Below are positions 8,217 to 14,314 of a DNA stretch of 64,000 bases, in pieces. Each line of letters opens with the position of its first letter. The stretch's first letter is position 1. The notes beneath the pieces are model-generated. The model was not told where the DNA came from, ran no database searches, and was given only the letters and a program-made list of their open reading frames with translations. The position numbers were made by a program, and so were the translations under genes. The DNA is taken from assembly GCA_964420325.1 (NCBI GenBank), contig CAYQSU010000001.1:43339-107338 (forward strand), written 5' to 3'. This DNA is from CAYQSU01 sp964420325. GTDB taxonomy: Bacteria > Pseudomonadota > Alphaproteobacteria > Rhodospirillales > Defluviicoccaceae.

Positions 8217-9110
8217 TCAAGGCCCGCGCCCGCCCTCGACCCCCTCGTCCTCGTGGATGTCCTCGAAGCTGTAGCCGAAGCGGTTGACGGCGCGCTCGAA
8301 CCGCCGCTCGATCAGCGCCGCCTCGGCCAGGTTCTTCCAGCGCTTGACGATGGTCCTCCACGACCGCCGCGGCGCCCACAGGTGGTAGGCGCCCGCGCTC
8401 CAGGCGGCGAAGTAGCGCCGGTTGTGGCCGGGCTCGAGCACCGACCAGTCGACGGCGGGCTCGCCGCCGATCAGCCGTGCGAGGGCGTGGGCGAGACCGC
8501 CCCGGCCCCGGGTCATGTCTTCGTACTTGACCACTTCCGCGCTCCCGATCCTCGGCAGGTCGTCGAAGAGCAGGGTATGGGTGGCGATCCAGTTCTCGAT
8601 CAGCGCCGTCGCCGAGCGCGGCGTCCACTTGCTGGTCGCCAGCACGTTCGCCACCGGGTGGCGCATCAGGAACAGGAACGCCGCCCCCGGAAACACCGCG
8701 TCCAGGAACCGCGCGCGAATGATGTTGGCCGGCGTCTTCTCGGCGAGGATCGGCTTCGCGAGGTTCCAGTACGGTGCCCACTCGGCGAACAGCCGCTCCT
8801 TCGCCGCGGCAACCAGGGGCGAGCTCTCCGTCCAGTGCGCCTCCGGGTCAAGCGCGAAGGCGCCCGGCCCGCCGAAGCTGTCCTCGGTGGGACAGACGCC
8901 CTGCAGGTACTGGCCCTCGTCCTCGATCACGCCGGTCGCGCCGAAGCAGCTGATGCGGGGATCGGTCGCGAGCAGCCGATAGAGCGCCGAGGTGCCGCTC
9001 CGGTGCAACCCGCCGACGAACAGGAAGCGATGGCCGGCCGCGCCCCGTCCGGTCCCCGCGCCTGCTCGCCCGTCCTGACGGAGGGCCGGCGCGGCTCCCG
9101 CCTCGGTCAT
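8217..9110 (-). CDS. Sulfotransferase family protein
   Basis: The 297-residue product has the PAPS-dependent sulfotransferase layout. A 5'-phosphosulfate loop lies at about residues 33-43 (GGLHRSGTSAL). The 3'-phosphate-binding segment is FLFLMRHPVANVLATSKW near residue 140, with the conserved Arg and Ser. No signal peptide or transmembrane helix is visible, so it is probably cytoplasmic. The acceptor cannot be predicted: bacterial members act on lipids, glycans or small metabolites. The N-terminal 25 residues are low-complexity Gly/Ala/Arg and may not belong to the fold, so a downstream start is possible. Neighbours give no pathway clue. Confidence 0.85.
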   Translation of the reverse strand: MTEAGAAPALRQDGRAGAGTGRGAAGHRFLFVGGLHRSGTSALYRLLATDPRISCFGATGVIEDEGQYLQGVCPTEDSFGGPGAFALDPEAHWTESSPLVAAAKERLFAEWAPYWNLAKPILAEKTPANIIRARFLDAVFPGAAFLFLMRHPVANVLATSKWTPRSATALIENWIATHTLLFDDLPRIGSAEVVKYEDMTRGRGGLAHALARLIGGEPAVDWSVLEPGHNRRYFAAWSAGAYHLWAPRRSWRTIVKRWKNLAEAALIERRFERAVNRFGYSFEDIHEDEGVEGGRGP

Positions 9111-9193
9111 CGTCGCCGTCGGGCGCCAGCGCCTGCGGCGCCGGTCCCACCCGTCACCGGACCGGCCTTCAGCGCCGGCCGGAGGTCGGCGGC

Positions 9194-9236
9194 GAGAGGG
9201 CGGATGGCTGGCTGCATGCGGGATGGCCGCCCTCTC
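9194..9236. repeat. Perfect 10-bp inverted repeat (stem-loop) after the peroxiredoxin gene
   Basis: GAGAGGGCGG (9194-9203) and CCGCCCTCTC (9227-9236) form a perfect 10-bp stem around a 23-base loop, 26 bases beyond the peroxiredoxin stop. No T-run follows on the minus strand, so it could be a Rho-type or mRNA-stabilising hairpin instead of an intrinsic terminator. Confidence 0.5.
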
Positions 9237-9261
9237 ACCGGGGTGCCGTTCGCCGGTCCGT

Positions 9262-9924
9262 TCAGCCGCGCGGCTGCGGCACGATGCGCAGGTAGGGCTT
9301 CGGGGCCTTCCAGCCGCCGGGGAACTTCTTCCTGGCGTCGTCGTCGGAGACCGAAGGCACGATGATCACGTCCTCGCCCTGCTTCCAGTTGACCGGCGTC
9401 GCCACCTGGTGCTTGGCGGTCAGCTGGCAGGAATCCAGCACCCGCAGCACCTCGTCGAAGTTGCGCCCGGTGCTCATCGGGTAGGTGAGCTGCATCTTGA
9501 TCTTCTTGTCCGGCCCGATCAGGAACACGGTGCGTACGGTGGCGTTGTCGGCGGGGGTGCGGCCCTCCGAGGTGCCGCCGGCGCCGGCCGGCAGCATGTC
9601 GTAGAGCTTCGCCACCTTGAGCTCGGGGTCGCCGATCAGGGGATAGTTGACGGCGTGGCCCTGCGTCTCCTCGATGTCCTTCGACCACTTCTGGTGGTTG
9701 CCGACCGGATCGACGCTGAGGCCGATGATCTTGCAGTTGCGCTTGTCGAACTCGGCCTTCAGCCCGGCCATGTAGCCGAGCTCGGTGGTGCACACCGGCG
9801 TGAAGTCCTTGGGGTGCGAGAACAGGATCGCCCAGCCGCTGCCGATCCAGTCGTGGAAGGTGATCCTCCCTTCCGTCGTCTCCGCGGTGAAGTTGGGCGC
9901 TTCGTCGTTGATTCTCAGTGACAT
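9262..9924 (-). CDS. 1-Cys peroxiredoxin (Prx6/AhpC-TSA type)
   Basis: A 220-residue peroxiredoxin reducing H2O2 and organic hydroperoxides in the cytoplasm. The peroxidatic cysteine is in the signature HPKDFTPVCTTEL (about residue 46). Conserved Thr and Arg complete the active site. The C-terminal Prx6 extension is present (PVNWKQGEDVIIVPSVSDDDARKKFPGGW and YLRIVPQP). Only one catalytic-type Cys plus C-terminal non-resolving cysteines are seen, so it belongs to the 1-Cys class. A purine-rich GGGAGAGGA precedes the ATG at 9924. It appears monocistronic, with a stem-loop after the stop and a possible promoter near 10000-10026. Confidence 0.93.
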   Translation of the reverse strand: MSLRINDEAPNFTAETTEGRITFHDWIGSGWAILFSHPKDFTPVCTTELGYMAGLKAEFDKRNCKIIGLSVDPVGNHQKWSKDIEETQGHAVNYPLIGDPELKVAKLYDMLPAGAGGTSEGRTPADNATVRTVFLIGPDKKIKMQLTYPMSTGRNFDEVLRVLDSCQLTAKHQVATPVNWKQGEDVIIVPSVSDDDARKKFPGGWKAPKPYLRIVPQPRG

Positions 9925-9999
9925 CGTTCCTCTCCCTGAAATTTCTATGCCTACGCTCCCTGCGCCGCCGGCATGGCCGGACGCGTCGCTCGATCCATA

Positions 10000-10026
10000 G
10001 ATATAGGCAACGCCGTCGCGCTGCAA
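10000..10026 (-). promoter_or_regulatory. Possible promoter of the peroxiredoxin gene
   Basis: Minus-strand TTGCAG (10026 to 10021) and TATATC (10005 to 10000) are separated by 15 bases, a short spacer. The surrounding AT-rich patch (ATAGATATAG) is unusual for this window and lies about 75 bases before the peroxiredoxin ATG. Weak evidence because of the spacer. Confidence 0.3.
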
Positions 10027-10046
10027 AGCGCTGACCGGCTTCGCTG

Positions 10047-10625
10047 CTACTGGCGGACGCCCTCGATCGACAGCGTCAGCTCGACGGTGCGCGACGCCGG
10101 GCCGAGATCGTAGTCGATCCCGAAGTCGGCGAGCGTGAGCGTGGTGGTGCCGAGGAAGCCGGCGCGGTAGCCGCCCCACGGGTCCGGCCCGTGGCCGATC
10201 TCCTCGATCGCGATCTCGATCGGCCGGGTGACGCCGTTGAGGGTCAGATCGCCGCGGATCACCCCCTTGCCGTCGGCCGTCCGTTCCACCTCGGTGCTGA
10301 CGAAGCGCGCCTTCGGGTGGACGTCGACGTTGAGGAAGTCCTTGCTGCGCAGGTGCTTGTCGCGCTCGGCGTGGTTGGTGTCGACGCTGGCGGTCTCGAT
10401 CTCGACCTCGACCCGGGCGGCGGCCGGGCTGTCGCGGTCGATCACGAACTCGCCCCCGAAGGTGTTGAAGCGGCCGTGCAGCCAGCTGTAGCCGAGGTGC
10501 TTGATCCGGAAGTCGATGAACGCGTGCTGGCCCTCGGTATCGATGACGTAGGTCTCGGCCGCATTCGCCGCAGCGAGGCTGACCGTCGTCGCCAGGACGG
10601 CGGCGCAAAGCGCGCGAAGGGTCAT
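10047..10625 (-). CDS. YceI family periplasmic protein
   Basis: The 192-residue product has a classical signal peptide (MTLRALCAAVLATTVSLAAANA) followed by the YceI lipocalin-like barrel. Recognisable strands are AFIDFRIKHLGYSWLHGRFNTFGGEF, VEIETASVDTNHAERDKHLRSKDFLNVDVHPKARF, the central GDLTLNGVTRPIEI and the closing TLTLADFGIDYDLG. YceI proteins bind isoprenoid (polyprenyl) ligands and are usually paired with a cytochrome b561. That pairing is seen here: the b561 gene ends 43 bases upstream on the same strand. GAGGAGGAG precedes the ATG at 10625. A role in periplasmic isoprenoid or quinone handling under redox stress is inferred. Confidence 0.92.
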   Translation of the reverse strand: MTLRALCAAVLATTVSLAAANAAETYVIDTEGQHAFIDFRIKHLGYSWLHGRFNTFGGEFVIDRDSPAAARVEVEIETASVDTNHAERDKHLRSKDFLNVDVHPKARFVSTEVERTADGKGVIRGDLTLNGVTRPIEIAIEEIGHGPDPWGGYRAGFLGTTTLTLADFGIDYDLGPASRTVELTLSIEGVRQ

Positions 10626-10668
10626 TGTTCTCTCCTCCTCTCTGGTGGTCCCGTTGACCGGCATCCAA

Positions 10669-11241
10669 CTATCGGCGGTCGCCGGGGCGCAGCCGCTTCC
10701 GCCCCAGCATCCTGAGCAGCGTCGCGTCGCCATCGATCAGATGGTGCTTGAGGGCGGCGGCGGCATGCACCGCGGCGAGGCCGACGAGCCCGTAGGAGAT
10801 CCAGAGGTGGACCTCGCCGGCGACGTCCTCCTGGCGGGGGAGCCCGTGCACCGTCGCCGGCACCGGGAACAGCCCGAACACCGCCACCGGCGCGCCCTTG
10901 GCGGTGGCGATCAGATAGCCGCTGATCGCCGCGGCGAACACCCCGACATAGAGGACCACATGGGCCAAGTGGGCCGTCCGTGCCTCCCAGCGGCGCACCC
11001 CGGGCTCGGGCTCCGGCACGCCGTTGCTCCACCGCCAGGCCAGCCGCGCCGCCATCACCGCCACCAGCAGGATGCCGAACGACTTGTGCAGCGAAGGCGC
11101 CCGGTTATACCAGGGATCGTAGTAGGTGAGCCCGACCATCCACACGCCCGAGGCGAACAGCCCGATCACCAGCGCCGCCGAAAGCCAGTGCAGGAGGATA
11201 TGGACGGCACCGTAGTGTTGCTCCGTGTTGCAGAGGCCCAT
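10669..11241 (-). CDS. Cytochrome b561 family protein
   Basis: A 190-residue four-helix membrane protein of the bacterial b561 (CybB) type. Heme-ligating histidines are visible in TM1 (GAVHILLHWLSA), TM2 (LHKSFGILL), TM3 (AHLAHVVLYVG) and TM4 (EVHLWISYGLVGLAAVHAAAALKHH). It transfers electrons between a quinone pool and periplasmic acceptors, including superoxide in the E. coli homologue. It is the first gene of a two-gene unit with yceI, a combination widely conserved in proteobacteria. The start at 11241 places TM1 correctly. The region upstream holds IS relics, so its promoter lies within 11242-11458. Confidence 0.9.
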   Translation of the reverse strand: MGLCNTEQHYGAVHILLHWLSAALVIGLFASGVWMVGLTYYDPWYNRAPSLHKSFGILLVAVMAARLAWRWSNGVPEPEPGVRRWEARTAHLAHVVLYVGVFAAAISGYLIATAKGAPVAVFGLFPVPATVHGLPRQEDVAGEVHLWISYGLVGLAAVHAAAALKHHLIDGDATLLRMLGRKRLRPGDRR

Positions 11242-11458
11242 GACCGTTCGACGCAGCCGTTGCCACCCGCCGGCATCCTATGGCCATCGGCGGCGCGGGT
11301 GAACCGCCTTCGCCGGCCCCGCCCTCACAACCCCGTGACCGCCACCCCCGCGGCCTGCCGCTGGAGCCGCGACCGGCGCTGCCTGCACCGAGGGGAGCGA
11401 TACCCGGGGCGCGGCCGCGGAACCGCCCTGGTTGAGACCGACAGGCGGCCGCCGGCAC
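11242..11458. other. Intergenic region between cytochrome b561 and IS relics
   Basis: About 217 bases of GC-rich sequence with no convincing gene. It should contain the promoter of the b561-yceI pair, but I see no clear -35/-10 pair. No transposase homology can be read here in any frame, so it is either original intergenic DNA or very decayed. Confidence 0.3.
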
Positions 11459-11605
11459 TCAGGCAGCGTTGCGCCAGTTTCGCAGCATAGACGGAGCGAT
11501 TCCGAGGTCGTTGGCGACCTGCATCAACGGCCGGCCGCTTGCGTCCGACAGCGCGACGGCTTCCCGCTTGAACTCATCCGTGAAACGGCGACGCGGTTTC
11601 GTCAT
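11459..11605 (-). pseudogene. Remnant of IS3-family transposase orfA (N-terminal part)
   Basis: The minus strand encodes 48 residues starting MTKPRRRFTDEFKREAVAL and continuing with a helix-turn-helix (QVANDLGIAPSMLRNWRNA) before a stop. This is the N-terminal HTH domain of IS3-family OrfA, which normally runs about 90-100 residues and continues into a leucine-zipper region that is missing. The original ribosome site (GGAGGG, seven bases before the ATG) is still present. With no downstream orfB on this strand it cannot transpose. It lies back to back with an OrfB fragment on the other strand. Confidence 0.8.
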
Positions 11606-11640
11606 CAAACACCCTCCTGCTCCTCCCGGAGCTTAGCAAA

Positions 11641-11805
11641 GGTGTCCACCAATTCGAGGAACGCCTGCACCAGGCGCTGGGATATCGGACACCGATGGCC
11701 GTGCACGCGGCGACGGGCCGGCCTGTGGATACGATGGACAACGCTGACGCGTTTCCCACATCTCCACAGCCCCAGCATCAACAACAGGTCGAATATATGC
11801 TTTGA
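11641..11805 (+). pseudogene. Remnant of IS3-family transposase orfB (C-terminal end)
   Basis: On the plus strand the frame 11641-11805 reads VHQFEERLHQALGYRTPMAV and continues about 35 residues to a stop. The ERxHQALGYRTP motif is the highly conserved end of the IS3-family OrfB (DDE integrase) protein. Everything upstream, including the DDE residues, is missing. The orientation is opposite to the orfA remnant 36 bases away, so this is either the far end of a second element or a rearranged copy. No clear terminal inverted repeat is visible downstream. Confidence 0.75.
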
Positions 11806-11926
11806 TTCGAAGGGGAGCGCCCACCTCAATGCCGCGTCCAGGCTGTCCAGCCGATGGGGTCCACCTCATCTGCTTCAGGTCGCAGTCGGACGTCGGTTTG
11901 CAGCGTGATCTCGCACGGCAGGCATG

Positions 11927-12002
11927 TGGCGCGCCCGGCAGGATTCGAACCTGCGACCTTCGGCTCCGGAGGCCGACGCTCTATCCACTGAGCTACGAGC
12001 GC
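11927..12002 (-). tRNA. tRNA-Arg (anticodon CCG)
   Basis: A complete 76-base cloverleaf on the minus strand. The acceptor GCGCTCG pairs with CGGGCGC (one G-U). D-arm GCTC/GAGC, anticodon stem TCGGC/GCCGA with loop CTCCGGA giving anticodon CCG, and T-arm GCAGG/CCTGC with loop TTCGAAT. Discriminator G and CCA are encoded. It reads the CGG arginine codon, which is heavily used in this genome. The 5' end overlaps the last ten bases of the hydrolase gene on the same strand. IS relics lie just past its 3' end, consistent with tRNA 3' ends being insertion hot spots. Confidence 0.97.
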
Positions 12003-13039
12003 GTGGGCACGTGATCGGCGCTGGAGGGAGAGACCTTATCGCAGAGGTTCCACCCCCGGCAAGTGCCGGCCGAGACCTCGGCCCCGGAGGGCAGCGGCGC
12101 GCCGCCGTCGAAGGCCCAGGCGACGATGTCGGTCCACACCCGTTCCGCCTGCAGGTCCCGCAGCAGCATGTGGTGGCCGGTATCGTAGACGGCGACCCGC
12201 CGCCGCTCCCGGCCCTCGTCGGAGAGGCGGGCGAGGAAGTGGCGGAACGGCTCGCCGGTGATGATCTCGTCGCGATCGCCGTAGAGGATCAGCGTCGGTG
12301 CGTCCAGACGGTCCGCGGCCTCGACCGCGGCATCCATCAGCGCGACCAGCCCCCACAGGGTGTCGATGCGGGTTTCCTTGATGACCCGCGGATCCTGGCC
12401 GAGGGAGACCAGCATCTCCCGGTTGTCCGAGGGCCGGATGCCGAGACCCCGCCCGCTCACCCTGGTCTCCGGTGCGGTGTGGGCGGCGATCCACAGCGCC
12501 GCCCGCTGCGGCCACGGCATGGTCGCCCGGCCGCGGACCGCCGGTGCGGCCAGGATCAGGCCGTCCACGGGCGGCGGCTCGGCGCCGGTCGCCGCCACCA
12601 GCGCCACGGCGCCGCCCATGCTCTCGCCGAGGAGGAAGAGCGGCGCCTCGGGGTGGCGCTGGCGGACGAGCCGAACCGCCGTGCGCAGATCGTCGACGAG
12701 CGCCGGCACTCCCGGCCAGATGCCGCGGTTGGGGGCGCCGCCGAAGCTGCGCTGGTCGTAGGCATAGGAGGCGATGCCGCGGGCGGCGAGGAAGCGGCCC
12801 GGGGCCTCGAAGAAGCGGCCGTAGTCGTTGAAGCCGTGGAGCGCCAGGATGACGGCCCTGGGCTCCCCCTCCTCCGGCAGCCAGGCATGGAGGGGCAGCT
12901 CGGCGCCGTCGGCGCAGCGCAGCGCGCTCTCGAGCAGCGCCGGCTCCCGCGTCGGCGGGCCGGCCGGGATGATGACCGGCGCACACGCCGCCGCGCCCAG
13001 CACCAGAGCCAGGGCGGCGGCTCGTGCCTGCCGCGTCAT
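11993..13039 (-). CDS. Alpha/beta hydrolase lipoprotein (monoacylglycerol lipase-like)
   Basis: A 348-residue alpha/beta hydrolase. The N-terminus is a lipoprotein signal (ALVLGAAACAPV, Cys at about residue 20). The fold shows AVILALHGFNDYGRFFEAPGRFLA (oxyanion region), the nucleophile elbow FLLGESMGGAV (Ser), an acid in ILYGDRDEI and the catalytic His in YDTGHHMLL. This matches the serine aminopeptidase/monoacylglycerol lipase (Hydrolase_4) family. The ATG at 13039 overlaps the ABC ATPase stop as ATGA, indicating translational coupling. The last codons run ten bases into the tRNA-Arg gene, so the transcript may also carry the tRNA. Substrate is unknown; an envelope-associated lipase or esterase is likely. 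Confidence 0.85.
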   Translation of the reverse strand: MTRQARAAALALVLGAAACAPVIIPAGPPTREPALLESALRCADGAELPLHAWLPEEGEPRAVILALHGFNDYGRFFEAPGRFLAARGIASYAYDQRSFGGAPNRGIWPGVPALVDDLRTAVRLVRQRHPEAPLFLLGESMGGAVALVAATGAEPPPVDGLILAAPAVRGRATMPWPQRAALWIAAHTAPETRVSGRGLGIRPSDNREMLVSLGQDPRVIKETRIDTLWGLVALMDAAVEAADRLDAPTLILYGDRDEIITGEPFRHFLARLSDEGRERRRVAVYDTGHHMLLRDLQAERVWTDIVAWAFDGGAPLPSGAEVSAGTCRGWNLCDKVSPSSADHVPTRS

Positions 13040-14046
13040 CGACGCCGCTCGCCGCATGCGCGGCCGTCGGGCTCGCTGACGAGGCGGACGAACACGTCCT
13101 CGAGGTCGGCCTCCCGCGTCGACAGGTCGACCATCGTGAGCCCGCTCTCCCGCACCGCCGCCAGCAGCTCGCCGCCGCCGATCTGGCTCGGCGCGTAGTG
13201 GAAGACGAGCCGCCCGGGCCTCGAGAGCTCGACGTTGTAGGGGGCGAGGGCCTCGGGCACGGCGTCGACCGGCTCCGCCACCGTCACCACCATCTCCTTG
13301 GTGTCGAGCCGCCGCAACAGCGCTTCCGTCGTCTCGCAGGCGACGAGCCGGCCGTGGTTGATGATGGCGATGCGGTCGCAGAGCGCCTCCGCCTCCTCGA
13401 GGTAGTGGGTGGTGAGCAGGATCGTCGTTCCCCGTTCCTGGAGCCTGCGCATCGACGACCACAGCTGGCGGCGCAGCTCGACGTCGACGCCGGCGGTCGG
13501 TTCGTCGAGGACGAGAACGCGCGGCGAGTGGACCATCGCCTTGCCGACCAGGAGACGCCGGCGCATGCCGCCGGAGAGGGTCCGCGCATACGCCTCGGCC
13601 TGGGCGGTGAGTCCGACCATCGCCAGGATCTCCATGGTCTGCCGCTCGGACGCCGGCACGCCGTAGAGGCCGGCCTGCACCTCGAGAAGTTCTCGCGGCG
13701 TGAAGAACGGGTCGATGTTGAGCTCCTGCGGTACCACGCCGATCGCCCGCCGGGCGGCGCGCATGTCGCGGTCGATGTCGTAGCCCCAGATGCGGACGGT
13801 TCCCGACGTGCGGATGACGAGTCCGGCGAGGATGTTGATCAGCGTCGACTTGCCGGCCCCGTTGGGCCCGAGAAGGCCGAAGAACGATCCCTTCGGAATG
13901 GCGAGGTCGACGTCCTCGAGGGCGGCGATCGACGGCCTGCCCTTGCGGCCTCGGTAGACCTTGTCGAGCCCCTCGATCTCCACCGCGAACGGGCCGCCGG
14001 CCGGCGTCGCCTGCGCCGTGCCGGACATCGTGGCGGACTCATTCAT
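13036..14046 (-). CDS. ABC transporter ATP-binding protein
   Basis: A 336-residue ABC ATPase of the ABC-2 exporter (NodI/CcmA-like) class. Walker A is LLGPNGAGKSTL (about residue 60), Q-loop VVPQELNID, signature LSGGMRRRL, Walker B VLVLDEPTAGVD and H-loop TTHYLEEAE. A C-terminal domain of about 90 residues follows, as in drug and polysaccharide exporters. The ATG at 14046 is supported by the family N-terminus. An ABC-2 permease is normally adjacent, but the next gene is a hydrolase lipoprotein and the gene before is divergent, so the membrane partner must lie elsewhere. It may energise an unlinked permease. Confidence 0.88.
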   Translation of the reverse strand: MNESATMSGTAQATPAGGPFAVEIEGLDKVYRGRKGRPSIAALEDVDLAIPKGSFFGLLGPNGAGKSTLINILAGLVIRTSGTVRIWGYDIDRDMRAARRAIGVVPQELNIDPFFTPRELLEVQAGLYGVPASERQTMEILAMVGLTAQAEAYARTLSGGMRRRLLVGKAMVHSPRVLVLDEPTAGVDVELRRQLWSSMRRLQERGTTILLTTHYLEEAEALCDRIAIINHGRLVACETTEALLRRLDTKEMVVTVAEPVDAVPEALAPYNVELSRPGRLVFHYAPSQIGGGELLAAVRESGLTMVDLSTREADLEDVFVRLVSEPDGRACGERRR

Positions 14047-14113
14047 ACGTGGACATTGATCCTCCGACGGCAATCGCTATCATCCGGCTGTCTCAGGGGT
14101 CAACGGTTCGCGT

Positions 14114-14314
14114 GTGCTGACGGTGACGAATCGCGATTTCGAGCAGGACCGGCCGGTCGTCGTCGACAGCGTCGTCGTCTCGTGCGACGGCGACGGGGAT
14201 CTCGGTCATCCCCTCGTCTATCTCCACATCGACGACACCGGCGAGGTCGCCTGTCCCTACTGTTCCCGGCGGTTCGTGCTGGCCGACGGCGGCCGGGAGG
14301 CGGCGGCACACTGA
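14114..14314 (+). CDS. Zinc-finger CHCC-type protein
   Basis: A 66-residue protein of the zf-CHCC family related to the mitochondrial complex I subunit NDUFS6. The zinc ligands are visible: Cys near residue 24 (VVSCDG), His near 32 (GHPLVYLHI) and CPYC near residues 47-50, followed by the typical SRRFVL. The start is GTG at 14114. In alphaproteobacteria the family is often a free-standing gene and may assist respiratory complex assembly; that is inference. Its TGA overlaps the proposed CTG start of polA (CTGA), so the two genes are probably translated together. Confidence 0.88.
   Translation: MLTVTNRDFEQDRPVVVDSVVVSCDGDGDLGHPLVYLHIDDTGEVACPYCSRRFVLADGGREAAAH

Noticed and set aside
7311..9365. 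A 684-codon open frame on the plus strand
   Set aside because: It is antisense to the CDF transporter, sulfotransferase and part of the peroxiredoxin gene, and its translation resembles no protein family.
11802..12014. A 70-codon open frame containing RIRTCDLRLRRPTLYPLSYE
   Set aside because: This is the well-known false protein obtained by translating the complement of a tRNA gene; it coincides with tRNA-Arg.
13024..14310. A 430-codon N-terminal extension in frame with polA
   Set aside because: It is antisense to the ABC ATPase and in a different frame from the zinc-finger gene. The Pol I family starts at the 5'-nuclease motif near 14350.
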